From: Gaiellasilicea sp963850995
Lineage (GTDB): Bacteria > Actinomycetota > Thermoleophilia > Gaiellales > Gaiellaceae
Direction: 5' to 3'
Length of the DNA: 64,000 bases
Assembly: GCA_963850995.1 (NCBI GenBank)
Contig: CAWKNQ010000019.1
Span: 1-64,000, forward strand
Made by a program: the position numbers and the translations under genes. The notes beneath the pieces were generated by a model. It had not been told where the DNA came from, did no database searches, and saw only the letters and a list, made by a program, of their open reading frames with translations. Positions 29,293 to 38,896 of this stretch are shown here, piece after piece (positions within the stretch are counted from its first letter, which is position 1; each line of letters opens with the position of its first letter).

Positions 29293-29334
29293 CTAGCCGC
29301 CGTCGTGGCCGCCGCCGGGGGGCTGCTTCTGCAT
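29293..29334 (-). CDS. 13-residue mini-ORF with a perfect Shine-Dalgarno
   Basis: ATG 29334 to TAG 29295-29293 encodes MQKQPPGGGHDGG. Six bases before the ATG stands AAGGAGG (29347-29341), the best ribosome site seen in this window, and the 29257-29282 hairpin follows the stop. Such a Gly/His-rich 13-mer could be a real micropeptide, a leader peptide or chance; only the ribosome site and the hairpin support it. Confidence 0.35.
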   Translation of the reverse strand: MQKQPPGGGHDGG

Positions 29335-29419
29335 GGCGCACCTCCTTCCGTGCGCCCACGCTCGGAGGGGTCGCCAACCGGCGGCCAACGGACGGCCAAC
29401 GGATCGCTAACGAGGAGGA

Positions 29420-29437
29420 CCCGGGCTTACGCCCGGG
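29420..29437 (-). terminator. Hairpin downstream of pckA
   Basis: CCCGGGC (29420-29426), loop TTAC, GCCCGGG (29431-29437), seven perfect GC pairs starting 28 nt beyond the pckA stop on its own strand. Plausible terminator for pckA; there is no T-run. Confidence 0.45.
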
Positions 29438-29465
29438 CAGTTACCAGCAGGGTGCGGCTACGGAG

Positions 29466-31059
<1,594 letters not shown>

Positions 31060-31153
31060 GGCGCCGGACATCCTACGTAAGCGGGAATCCACCCGCCTTG
31101 CGGCGCACTCGAGGTCGACGAGGCTGGCAAGACCACTTGGCTAGTCTCGCGGC

Positions 31154-32207
31154 GTGAAGCCGCGGGCGCGCGACCTCGGGATCGAGATCGGCCGGCTCCC
31201 GACCGGGCCGGCGAACGCGATCACCGACGTGGAAGGCGTCCGCGTCGGGCACACGACCCTGATCGAGGGCGCGGAGGTTCGCACCGGCGTCACCGTCGTC
31301 CTGCCCCCGGGCGAGCCGCTCTTCGCCGGCGCGCACCGGATCAACGGGAACGGGGAGCTCACCGGCCTCGAGTGGGTCCGCGACTCCGGCCTCCTCACCA
31401 CGCCGGTCGCGCTCACGAACACGCACTCGGTCGGCGTCGTCCGCGACGCGCTCGTCGAAGCGGCCGCGCCCGGCGAGCACGACTGGAGCCTCCCCGTCGT
31501 CGGCGAGACGTGGGACGGCTTCCTCAACGACATCAACGGCTTCCACGTCCGCGCCGAGCACGTCGCCGCCGCCCTCGAGCGAGCGAGCGGAGGTGCGGTC
31601 GAGGAGGGCGCGGTCGGCGGCGGCACCGGCATGGTCTGCCACGGCTTCAAGGGCGGGATCGGCACGAGCTCGCGCGTCGTCGAGGACGGCTGGACGCTCG
31701 GTGCGCTCGTGCAGGCGAACCACGGCCGCCGCCCGCGCCTGCGCGTCGACGGCGTGCCGGTGGGCGAGCGGATCGGGTCGGACCGCGTGCCGCTGCCGGA
31801 GACGCCCGAGGGCGCCGGCTCGATCATCGTCCTGCTCGCGACCGACGCGCCGCTCCTCCCCGGCCAGTGCGAGCGGCTCGCGCGGCGCGCCGGCTTCGGG
31901 ATCGCCCGCACGGGCGGCATGGGCGAGCGCTCGAGTGGCGACTTCGCGCTCTGCTTCGCGACGGGAAACCGCGGCCTCGACGCCGACGGGGCCGAAGCTG
32001 TCGCTGCGGATGCTGAACGACCGCCGCATCGACGCGCTCTACGAAGCGGTCATCGACGCGGTCGAGGAGTCGATCGTGAACGCGCTGCTCGCCGCCGAGA
32101 CGATGACCGGACGCGGTGGCAACACCGTCTCGGCGCTGCCGCCGGAGCTTCTCCTCGAGGCGCTCCGGGGCAGTCACTCGGGCAGCAGCATCACCTCGTC
32201 GACGTAG
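31154..32207 (+). CDS. P1 family (DmpA-type) aminopeptidase/amidase, one frameshift
   Basis: About 350 residues from GTG 31154. Ntn-hydrolase fold that self-cleaves; N-terminal part NAITDVEGVRVGHTTL, FAGAHRINGNGELTG, TNTHSVGVVRD, then GGGTGMVCHGFKGGIGTSSR, which contains the Gly-(Ser/Thr) autoproteolysis site as in DmpA (GIGT/SSR). C-terminal half GFGIARTGGMGERSSGDFAL; a frame change near 31990 restores LSLRMLNDRRIDALYEAVID and ETMTGRGGNTVSALP. D-aminopeptidase, beta-peptidyl aminopeptidase or esterase are possible activities. Its 3' end overlaps the convergent UBP-zinc-finger gene by 34 nt. Confidence 0.85.
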
Positions 32208-32434
32208 CACCAGCGCCAGCTCTCGCCCGGCTCGTGCGACTGGATCAGCGGATGCCCGGTGGCGTGGAAGTGCTTGGTGGCGTGCTTGTTGGGCGAGCTG
32301 TCGCAGCAGCCGACGTGGCCGCAGGCGAGGCAGAGGCGCAGGTGGAGCCACCGGTCGCCGGTGCGCAGGCAGTCCTCACAGCCGGGCGCGCTCGGCGCGA
32401 CGTCCACGATCGTGTCGAGATGAGTACAGCTCAA
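32174..32434 (-). CDS. UBP-type zinc finger protein
   Basis: 86 residues, essentially one zf-UBP domain: HLDTIVDVAPSAPGCEDCLR, LRLCLACGHVGCCDSSPNKH, ATKHFHATGHPLIQSHEPG. The Cys/His ligands (CEDC, CLACGHVGC, H-x-H) are all present. In eukaryotes this fold binds ubiquitin C-termini; bacterial versions are small stand-alone proteins of unknown role. ATG overlaps the stop of the ABC exporter gene (ATGA), so the two are coupled. Confidence 0.85.
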   Translation of the reverse strand: MSCTHLDTIVDVAPSAPGCEDCLRTGDRWLHLRLCLACGHVGCCDSSPNKHATKHFHATGHPLIQSHEPGESWRWCYVDEVMLLPE

Positions 32435-34221
32435 CCGAAGACCTCCTCGGTGTCGCGGGAGACGAGCGCGGTGTAGCGGCCCCCGGCGGCCAGGAGCTCG
32501 TCGTGCGTGCCGATCTCGGCGACCCGGCCCCGGTCGAGCACGACGATCTGGTCGGCGTCGCGCACGGTCGAGAGCCGGTGGGCGATCGCGATCGTCGTCC
32601 GCCCCTCGGCCAGCCGCTCGAGCGCCTCCTGCACGGCGCGCTCGGTCTGGGTGTCGAGCGCGGACGTGGCCTCGTCGAGGACGAGGATCGGCGGGTTGCG
32701 GAGGATCGTGCGGGCGATCGCGATCCGCTGCCGCTCGCCCCCGGAGAAGCGGTAGCCGCGCTCGCCGACGACGGTGTCGTACCCGTCCGGCAGGCCCGAG
32801 ATCAGCTCGTGGATCTGCGCCGCGCGCGCCGCCTCCTCGACCTCGTCGTCCGTCGCGTCCGGGCGGGCGAAGCGGAGGTTGTCGCGCACCGTCGCATGGA
32901 ACAGATACGTCTCCTGCGAGACGACGCCGACCGCTCCCGCGAGCGATGCGAAGGTGAGCTCGCGCACGTCGACGCCGTCGATCGTCACCCGCCCCTCGCT
33001 GACGTCGTAGAGCCGCGCGACGAGGTAGCCGGCCGTCGTCTTGCCGGAGCCCGTCTCGCCGACGAGGGCGGTCTTCGTTCCGGCGGGCGCCACGAAGGCA
33101 ACGTCCTGCAGCGTCCAGGCGGCGTCGTCGTAGCGGAACCAGACGCCGTCGAAGACGACGTCGCCGCGAGTCGAGCCGAGCGTGCGCGTCCCCTCCTCGA
33201 TGTCGACGGGATGGTCGAGGTACTCGAAGACGCGGTCGAAGAGCGCGAGCGAGGTCTGCACCTCGAGCCCGACGCCGAGCAGCGAGCCGATCGGGAAGAA
33301 GAGGCGCGCCTGGAGCGTCGTGAACGCGACGACGGTGCCGATCGAGATCGCGCCCGCGAAGTGGCCGGCGAACAGGTAGACGAGCGCCGGCATGACGGCG
33401 AACGAGGTCTGGATCGACGCCATCATCCAGCGGCCTGTCATCCGGCTGCGCACCTCGAGCTCGGCGAGGCGGCCGGACTCGCCCTCGAAGCGGGTCGCCA
33501 GCTCGCCGGCGCGGCCCATCGTCTTCCCGAGCAGGATCCCCGACACGGAGAGCGACTCCTGGACGAGGCTCGAGATGTCGGCCATCGACTCCTGCCGCAC
33601 CTTCGCCACCTTGCGCCGCTGGTCGCCGACCCGCTTCGTCATCCAGACGAAGAACGGCAGCAGCGCGAGCGCGAACAGGGTCAGCCGCCAGTCGAGCAGG
33701 AACATCGCGATGACGGTGGCGAGGACCGTGGTCACGTTCGAGACGATCGAGGTCGCGGTCGAGGTGACGACCTCCTGCACGCCGCCGATGTCGTTCGCCA
33801 GCCGTGACTGCACCTCGCCCGTCCGCGTGCGCGTGAAGAACGCGAGCGAAAGCCGTTGCAGATGCTTGTACACGGACGTGCGCAGGTCGTGCATCACGCG
33901 TTGCCCGACCTGGTTCGAGAGCAGCGTCTGGACGACCCCGAGCGCGCCGGTGACGACCGCGATCGCGATCATCCCGGCGACGAGCAGGTTGAGCAGGCGC
34001 AGGTCGTCGTCCGGGAGGGCGGTGTCGAAGACCGCCTTGATCAGGAAGGCGGGAATCGCGCCGAGCGCCGACGAGAAGATGATCAACCCGAGCACCCCGG
34101 TGAGCCGCAGCCGGTAGGGGCGGAAGAGCGCGACGATCCGGCGCAGGTAGGCGCGGCGCACCGCCGGGTCGGCGGGCCGCTCCGGCGGCTCCATCATGTC
34201 CCGGTACCTCATTCGTGGCAT
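32431..34221 (-). CDS. ABC transporter, fused permease-ATPase (MsbA/MdlB-like exporter half)
   Basis: Up to 596 residues. N-terminal six-helix exporter domain (LTGVLGLIIFSSALGAIPAF, GMIAIAVVTGALGVVQTLL, VIAMFLLDWRLTLFALALLP) followed by an NBD: Walker A VGETGSGKTTAG, Q-loop VSQETYLF, signature YRFSGGERQRIAIA, Walker B ILVLDEATSALD, H-loop IAIAHRLSTV. A homodimeric exporter of lipids, drugs or peptides. Several in-frame ATGs lie within the first eight codons; the first is used. Translation continues into the UBP zinc finger gene through a 4-nt overlap. The 21 bp upstream separate it from the acyltransferase gene on the same strand. Confidence 0.92.
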   Translation of the reverse strand: MPRMRYRDMMEPPERPADPAVRRAYLRRIVALFRPYRLRLTGVLGLIIFSSALGAIPAFLIKAVFDTALPDDDLRLLNLLVAGMIAIAVVTGALGVVQTLLSNQVGQRVMHDLRTSVYKHLQRLSLAFFTRTRTGEVQSRLANDIGGVQEVVTSTATSIVSNVTTVLATVIAMFLLDWRLTLFALALLPFFVWMTKRVGDQRRKVAKVRQESMADISSLVQESLSVSGILLGKTMGRAGELATRFEGESGRLAELEVRSRMTGRWMMASIQTSFAVMPALVYLFAGHFAGAISIGTVVAFTTLQARLFFPIGSLLGVGLEVQTSLALFDRVFEYLDHPVDIEEGTRTLGSTRGDVVFDGVWFRYDDAAWTLQDVAFVAPAGTKTALVGETGSGKTTAGYLVARLYDVSEGRVTIDGVDVRELTFASLAGAVGVVSQETYLFHATVRDNLRFARPDATDDEVEEAARAAQIHELISGLPDGYDTVVGERGYRFSGGERQRIAIARTILRNPPILVLDEATSALDTQTERAVQEALERLAEGRTTIAIAHRLSTVRDADQIVVLDRGRVAEIGTHDELLAAGGRYTALVSRDTEEVFG

Positions 34222-34242
34222 TGGTGACAGCCTACGGACCGG

Positions 34243-34794
34243 CTAATGCAGCGCGTCGACTCGCGCCTGGAGCTCGCGGGTGAGGTCCCGGGCCGCGGCG
34301 ACCGTCGGCTTCGCGCGGTCGACGGCGATCGGCTCGCCGACGACGATCCTGATCCTCGAGAACCGGATCCGCCCGCGCGAGAGCGCCCGGCGCGTACCGA
34401 CGATCCGGACGGGCACGAGCGGGACGCCGGTCGTGAGCGCGAGCCTCGCGGCGCCCCGTGACCACTCGCCTCCCTGGATCGTCCCCTGCGGGAAGAGCGC
34501 GACCGCCTCGCCGGCGAGGATCAGCTCGCCGGCGCGGCCGACCGAGTGGAGGTCGCGGCGATCACGCCTGATCGGGATCCCGCCGAGCGAGTCCATCAGC
34601 CACGCGCCCGGCCGGTACCGCCAGAGCTCGACCTTGGCGAGAAAGTGCAGCGGCTGCCGCGCAACGAGGGCGAGCAGGGGTGGATCGAGGAACGACTCGT
34701 GGTTCGCGGCGACAACGCAGGGGCCCGGCGGCGCGCGGCCGACGATCTCGATCCGGTAGAGCAGCCGGGCGAGCACGTGCACGACCCGCCGCAC
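34243..34794 (-). CDS. 1-acyl-sn-glycerol-3-phosphate acyltransferase family protein (PlsC-like)
   Basis: ~183 residues from a likely GTG 34794. PlsC motifs: block I VVAANHESFLDPPLL (NHxSxxD), block II GGIPIRRDRRD, block III VALFPQGTIQGGEWSRGAAR and block IV VPVRIVG. Block III reads FPQGT where most family members have FPEGT, which may alter acceptor binding. It acylates lysophosphatidate or a related alcohol at the membrane. Start is uncertain because the frame is open further upstream into the hydrolase gene, with which it nearly overlaps (hydrolase stop 34809). Confidence 0.85.
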   Translation of the reverse strand: MRRVVHVLARLLYRIEIVGRAPPGPCVVAANHESFLDPPLLALVARQPLHFLAKVELWRYRPGAWLMDSLGGIPIRRDRRDLHSVGRAGELILAGEAVALFPQGTIQGGEWSRGAARLALTTGVPLVPVRIVGTRRALSRGRIRFSRIRIVVGEPIAVDRAKPTVAAARDLTRELQARVDALH

Positions 34795-34808
34795 GCCGAG
34801 ATAGAGGC

Positions 34809-35459
34809 CTACGCGCAGAAGCGCTCCAGCTCGGCGCCGACGAGCTCCGCCCAGCGGCCGGCGCGCGGCATCGCCACGGTCCCGCCCCACGGGGCGCGGA
34901 GCGCGATCGGGTGGATCGCGCCGGGGATCACGGTGCGGTGAGCGTCGACTCCGCGCGCCTTGGCCCGCTCGTAGCCCTCCCGGGAGAGCGCGGGCGCGAC
35001 GCCGGGAACGCCCGGGATGCTGCGGTCGAGCGAGCCGTGCAGGACGGCGAAGCGCCGTCCGTCGAGCGGCGAGACGTCGAGCTCCGGGTACAGCCAGGGT
35101 GCGAGCGCAATCACCGTCGAGACGGACGGATCGCCGGCGACTTGGACCGAGACCGCGCCGCCCATCGAGAAGCCGAGCAGCGCAACCTCCTGCGCGCCCG
35201 CGTCGCGAGCCGCGTGGATTCCGGCCCGCGCGTCCTCGACGCAGAGCTCGAGCCGCCGCCACGACTTGACGCGGTAGCGCACCTCGAGGAAAGGGAGCGA
35301 CGGACGCCCGCTCGCAAGCCGCCGCACGAGCCACTCGACCGAGGCGCTCCAGGTGCCCGGCGCCTCCGCGGCCGTGCCGCCGTTCACGCAGACGACCGCC
35401 CGCCGGCCCGGGATTCCGGTCCAGCGGGCCTCGGCGCCTGTGTGGAGGCCAAAGGACAT
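34809..35459 (-). CDS. Alpha/beta hydrolase (dienelactone hydrolase-like)
   Basis: 216 residues. GRRAVVCVNGGTAAEAPGTW carries the oxyanion-hole region, EVALLGFSMGGAVSVQVA contains the nucleophile elbow G-F-S-M-G, FAVLHGSLDRSIPG supplies the acid (Asp) and IPGAIHPIALRAPWGG the His. No signal peptide. Upstream of plsC by 14 nt on the same strand, hence probably one operon; divergent, with only 27 bp between, from the XerC-like gene. Substrate unknown. Confidence 0.82.
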   Translation of the reverse strand: MSFGLHTGAEARWTGIPGRRAVVCVNGGTAAEAPGTWSASVEWLVRRLASGRPSLPFLEVRYRVKSWRRLELCVEDARAGIHAARDAGAQEVALLGFSMGGAVSVQVAGDPSVSTVIALAPWLYPELDVSPLDGRRFAVLHGSLDRSIPGVPGVAPALSREGYERAKARGVDAHRTVIPGAIHPIALRAPWGGTVAMPRAGRWAELVGAELERFCA

Positions 35460-35486
35460 TCCGCGACTCTAGGGAAATCGCCGTGG

Positions 35487-36320
35487 GTGACGACTCAGGC
35501 TGCGATCGACCGGTTCCTCGCCTCGCCCTCGCTCGCCGAGTCGACCCGGAAGGCGTACGGCGTCGACCTGCGCGGCTTCGCTGACTGGCTCGAGCGGCGC
35601 GGAACGAGCGTCGAGGACGTCGACGTGCGCGCGCTGGCGGAGTACGCCGCCGAGCTCGGACGTGCACGGCACGGGCTGGCCCCGGCGACGATCGCTCGGA
35701 AGCTCGCGGCGGTCCGCTCGTTCCTCCGCTTCACGCTCGGCCCGACTCGCGTCCCGGACGCGTCGCTCGGCCCACGCCGGCCGCAGCGGCTGCCTGAGGC
35801 GCCGAAGCGGGCCGAGGTCGAGGCGATCGTGGACGCGCTCGACGCAGAGGGCGCCCTGGCGCTGCGCAACCGCGCGCTCGTCGAGCTCGTCTACTCGGCC
35901 GGGCTGCGCAGCGCCGAGGCGGTCGGGCTCGACCTTGCGGACGTCGACTTCGAGCAGGAGCTCGTGCGCGTGCGCGGGAAGGGCGGCAAGGAACGGGTCG
36001 TCCCGCTCGGCGAGGAGGCGTCGCAGCTCGTCGCGCGGTACCTCCGCGACGCACGGCCCGAGCTCGCCCGGGGCGCGAACGACGCCCTCTTTCTCTCGAC
36101 TCGGGGCCGCCGCCTCGACACGAGCACGCTCCGCCGGCTCGTCCCCCACCCCCACCGCCTGCGGCACTCGTTCGCGACGCACCTGCTCGAGGGCGGCGCC
36201 GACCTGCGCACGATCCAGGAGCTGCTCGGCCACTCGTCGCTCTCGACCACGCAGGTCTACAGCCATGTCGACGCGAAACGTCTCCGGAAGGTCTATGACT
36301 TCTCCCATCCGAGATCCTGA
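35487..36320 (+). CDS. Tyrosine recombinase, XerC/XerD-like (first of a pair)
   Basis: 277 residues from GTG 35487. N-terminal SAM-like DNA-binding domain (STRKAYGVDLRGFADWLERR, IARKLAAVRSFLRF) and a catalytic domain with Arg I in YSAGLRSAEAVGLDL, Lys in KGGKERVVPLG, HRLRHSFATHLLEGGADLRT, LLGHSSLSTTQVY with the His/Trp-equivalent His and the Tyr nucleophile. All catalytic residues are present. It probably resolves chromosome dimers or acts at another fixed site; no transposon ends or att site are visible. Its stop lies 26 nt inside the next recombinase gene. Confidence 0.88.
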   Translation: MTTQAAIDRFLASPSLAESTRKAYGVDLRGFADWLERRGTSVEDVDVRALAEYAAELGRARHGLAPATIARKLAAVRSFLRFTLGPTRVPDASLGPRRPQRLPEAPKRAEVEAIVDALDAEGALALRNRALVELVYSAGLRSAEAVGLDLADVDFEQELVRVRGKGGKERVVPLGEEASQLVARYLRDARPELARGANDALFLSTRGRRLDTSTLRRLVPHPHRLRHSFATHLLEGGADLRTIQELLGHSSLSTTQVYSHVDAKRLRKVYDFSHPRS

Positions 36321-37221
36321 GCTGGACGGGTTCCTGGCGCTGCTGGCCGCGCGCAGGGCGCCGCGGACGGTCGACGCCTACCGGCGCGACCTCGCGCAGC
36401 TCTCCACCTGGCGCAAGGGGCCGGTCGCCGAGACGACGACCGAGGAGCTCGAGCGCTGGCTCGCGGAGATGCGCGCGGCCGGCGTGGCCGCGTCGACCGT
36501 CGCCCGGCGCGTCGCGGCCGTCCGCGCCTTCTTCCGCCACCAGCTGCTGCTCGGCGCGCGCGAGGACAATCCGGCCGCCGCGCTGCAGCTGCCGCGGCGG
36601 ACGCGAACGCTGCCGCGAACCCTCTCGCCCGCCGAGGCCGAGCGGCTGATCGACGCGGCCGCGGGGACGTCGCCGCGTTCGCTCCGCGACCGGGCGCTCG
36701 TGGAGCTCCTGTACGGGGCCGGTCTCCGCGTCAGCGAGGCGACCGGGCTCCACCGTCGCTCGGTCGACCTCGACGAGCGCGTCGTGCGCGCGCTCGGAAA
36801 GGGGTCGAAGGAGCGACTCGTCCCGCTCGGCCGGCCGGCCGCCGAGGCGCTGCGGCGCTACATCGCCTTCGGCCGCCCTCACCTCGACCGCCGCAGCCGC
36901 GCCGAGCTCTTTCTGAACGCCCGCGGCGGCCCGCTCACGCGGGCGGGCGCGTTCCTGATCCTGCGCCGGCTGGCGGAGAGGGCCGGGCTCGAGCCGCGCC
37001 GCGTGCACCCGCACCTGCTCCGCCATTCGTTCGCCACCCACCTGCTCGAGGGCGGCGCCGACCTCCGCAGCGTCCAGGAGATGCTCGGCCACGCAGATCT
37101 CTCCACGACGGAGCTCTACACGCACGTATCCGACCGGAGGCGTCGCGAGTTGTACTTCCGAGCGCACCCGCATGCGCGACGACGTACGACCTCGAAAGGG
37201 ACGACCGCCGATGACGCCTGA
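36295..37221 (+). CDS. Tyrosine recombinase, XerD/XerC-like (second of a pair)
   Basis: 308 residues from ATG 36295. N-terminal core-binding domain (RTVDAYRRDLAQLSTWRKGP, VARRVAAVRAFFRHQ) and catalytic domain with LYGAGLRVSEATGLHRRSVD, KGSKERLVPLGRP, HLLRHSFATHLLEGGADLRS, MLGHADLSTTELYTHV. Full catalytic set R-K-HxxR-H-Y. Clearly related to the preceding gene but diverged. The overlap of 26 nt with it, and an overlap of 11 nt with the next gene, indicate one transcript. A XerC/XerD heterotetramer partner pair is the natural reading. Confidence 0.9.
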   Translation: MTSPIRDPELDGFLALLAARRAPRTVDAYRRDLAQLSTWRKGPVAETTTEELERWLAEMRAAGVAASTVARRVAAVRAFFRHQLLLGAREDNPAAALQLPRRTRTLPRTLSPAEAERLIDAAAGTSPRSLRDRALVELLYGAGLRVSEATGLHRRSVDLDERVVRALGKGSKERLVPLGRPAAEALRRYIAFGRPHLDRRSRAELFLNARGGPLTRAGAFLILRRLAERAGLEPRRVHPHLLRHSFATHLLEGGADLRSVQEMLGHADLSTTELYTHVSDRRRRELYFRAHPHARRRTTSKGTTADDA

Positions 37222-37378
37222 CCCACAGCTCGCCGTCCTCGCCGCCCTGACGATGGCAATCGGCTACACGATGCTCTTCTCCGGGCTGAAGAAGAGGGCG
37301 CTCGAGCTGAAGCGCGGCAAGCGCACCTGCCCCTCCTGCGGCCACACGATCGTCGGAGCCGTCTGCCAGAACCACTGA
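37211..37378 (+). CDS. Small membrane protein with C-terminal zinc ribbon
   Basis: 55 residues from ATG 37211, overlapping the recombinase stop. One hydrophobic helix (LAVLAALTMAIGYTMLFSGL) is followed by a basic stretch KKRALELKRGKR and a treble-clef style CPSCGHTIVGAVC. Topology suggests the zinc ribbon faces the cytoplasm. No family recognised. Convergent with purK, with 2 nt between stops. Confidence 0.65.
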   Translation: MTPDPQLAVLAALTMAIGYTMLFSGLKKRALELKRGKRTCPSCGHTIVGAVCQNH

Positions 37379-37380
37379 CT

Positions 37381-38396
37381 CTAGTGTTGTTTCAACACTA
37401 AGTCGAGCGCGCGCTCGCGCTCGGGGGTCGGCTCGACGAGCGTGACGTGGCCGAGCTTGCGGCCGGGGCGCGGTTCCTTGCCGTACAGGTGGAGGTGCGC
37501 GCCGGGGACGCTCAGGACCGCCTCCGGGTCGGGCGTCGAGCCGATCAGGTTGACGAGCAGCGAGGACCGCGACTCGGTCGAGCCGAGCGGGAGCCCGAGG
37601 ATCGCGCGCAGGTGGTTCTCGAACTGGCTCGTCGCCGAGCCTTCGATCGTCCAGTGGCCCGTGTTGTGGACGCGCGGCGCGAGCTCGTTCGCGAGCAGCC
37701 GGCCGCCGGCGTCGAAGAGCTCGAGCGCCAGGACGCCGACGTAGCCGAGCTCGTCGAGCAGGCGGCCCGCGTACGCCTCGGCTTCGGCCTGCGGCGCGTC
37801 GACCGCGGGCGCCCGCGACGTGCGCAGGATCCCGTCCTCGTGGACGTTCTCGACGAGCGGCCAGAACCGCGTCTCGCCGTCGCGGCCGCGCACGGCGAGC
37901 AGCGAGAGCTCGCGGTCGAACGCGACACGTTCCTCGAGGACATGGTGGGGTCCGGGGACAGTCCCCGGACATGTCTCCACCAGACGCTGGCCCTTTCCGT
38001 CATAGCCGAGAACCCGCGCGTCTTCAGGAGGGCCGGGAAGGTTTCGACCTCGTCGTCGATCTTCGCCGTGGGGATCCCGAGTTGTCGGAACAGCCGCTTT
38101 TCGACCAAGCCGGTCCTGCGGCGACTTCGAGGGCGCGCGGCAGCCGGGATCGCGCCGACCCGCCGCGCCGCGTCGACCGGGACGTTCTCGAACTCGTAGG
38201 TGACGGCGTCGGCGCCGTCCGCGAGCCGGTCGAGCAGCACCGGGTCGTCGTAGGCGCCGACGAGCAGCTCGCCCACGGCGGCCGCGGGGGCGTCCGGAGC
38301 GGGGTCGAGGAAACGGAAGGAGAGCCCGAGCGGGATCCCGGCGAGCCCGAGCATCCGCCCGAGCTGGCCTCCCCCGATCACGCCGACGACGGCCAA
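37381..38396 (-). CDS. purK: N5-carboxyaminoimidazole ribonucleotide synthase, disrupted
   Basis: ATP-grasp enzyme of purine synthesis: AIR + ATP + bicarbonate to N5-CAIR. Probable TTG start at 38396 (LAVVGVIGGGQLGRML). N-terminal pre-ATP-grasp (GADAVTYEFENVPVDAARR), LVEKRLFRQLGIPT, ATP-binding LLKTR and, after a frame change near 38020, GYDGKGQ, then VLEERVAFDRELSLLAVRG, LFDAGGRLLANELAPRVHNT and SQFENHLRAILGLPLG. The stretch normally following DGKGQ is replaced by a short segment encoded by a perfect palindrome (37950-37970). With ~330 residues it is a little short. 11 nt downstream of purE. Confidence 0.82.
37944..37981. repeat. Palindromic element inside purK
   Basis: GTCCGGGGAC (37950-37959), centre A, GTCCCCGGAC (37961-37970) is a perfect 10-bp inverted repeat; outside it GGTGG (37944-37948) and CCACC (37977-37981) also pair. 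It reads through in frame as CPGTVPGPHH, replacing conserved purK sequence, so it looks like an inserted mobile palindrome. Confidence 0.7.
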
Positions 38397-38417
38397 GTAA
38401 CAGACTGTTACTTGGCC
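38391..38417. repeat. Intergenic palindrome, copy 1 (GTAACAG-A-CTGTTAC family)
   Basis: GGCCAAGTAACAG (38391-38403), centre A, CTGTTACTTGGCC (38405-38417): perfect 13-bp arms. It contains the purE stop (38408-38410) and the purK TTG start (38396-38394), and has two relatives at 48.6 kb. Confidence 0.85.
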
Positions 38418-38896
38418 GGGTCCGGGCTCGCGAGCACGGCTTCGGTCTGCTCCGCCCGGTAGCGCGCCAGCCGCCCGCGAACGCCCTCGTCCGACCGCGC
38501 CACGATCGCGGCCGCCAGCAACGCGGCGTTCACGGCGCCCGCGCGGCCGATCGCGAGCGTGCCGACGGGCACGCCCGCAGGCATCTGCACGATCGAGAGG
38601 AGCGAGTCCATCCCCTTCAGGGTCTTCGACTCGACCGGCACGCCCAGGACGGGCAGGTTCGTCTTCGCCGCGGCCATCCCGGGCAGGTGCGCGGACCCGC
38701 CGGCACCCGCCACGAGCACCTGCAGCCCGCGCTCCTCGGCCGTCGCGGCGTACTCGAAGAGGAGGTCGGGCGTCCGGTGCGCGGAGACCACCTTCTGCTC
38801 GAACGGGACGCCGAGCGCTTCGAGCGTCTCGCAGGTGTGGCGCATCGTCTCCCAGTCGGAGCGCGACCCCATGATCACGCCGACGAGCGCGCTCAC
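38408..38896 (-). CDS. purE: 5-(carboxyamino)imidazole ribonucleotide mutase
   Basis: 162 residues from GTG 38896 (GTGA overlap with the HEAT protein stop). Class I PurE motifs: VIMGSRSDWETM, VVSAHRTPDLLFEYA (catalytic His), VLVAGAGGSAHLPGMAAAKT, PVLGVPVESKTLKGMDSLLS, MPAGVPVGTLAIG, and AALLAAAI. Converts N5-CAIR to CAIR, the step after PurK, with which it shares the operon. The stop codon is inside the 13-bp-arm palindrome. Confidence 0.95.
   Translation of the reverse strand: MSALVGVIMGSRSDWETMRHTCETLEALGVPFEQKVVSAHRTPDLLFEYAATAEERGLQVLVAGAGGSAHLPGMAAAKTNLPVLGVPVESKTLKGMDSLLSIVQMPAGVPVGTLAIGRAGAVNAALLAAAIVARSDEGVRGRLARYRAEQTEAVLASPDPAK

Noticed and set aside
32116..33807. 563-codon open frame on the plus strand over the ABC exporter
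   Set aside because: Low-complexity Arg/Glu/Asp composition and complete overlap with an intact ABC transporter on the other strand.
35487..37221. Recombinase pair as an integrase of a mobile element
   Set aside because: No attachment-site repeats, tRNA, transposase or phage genes nearby; flanks are ordinary chromosomal genes in dense operons, which fits chromosomal Xer recombinases better.
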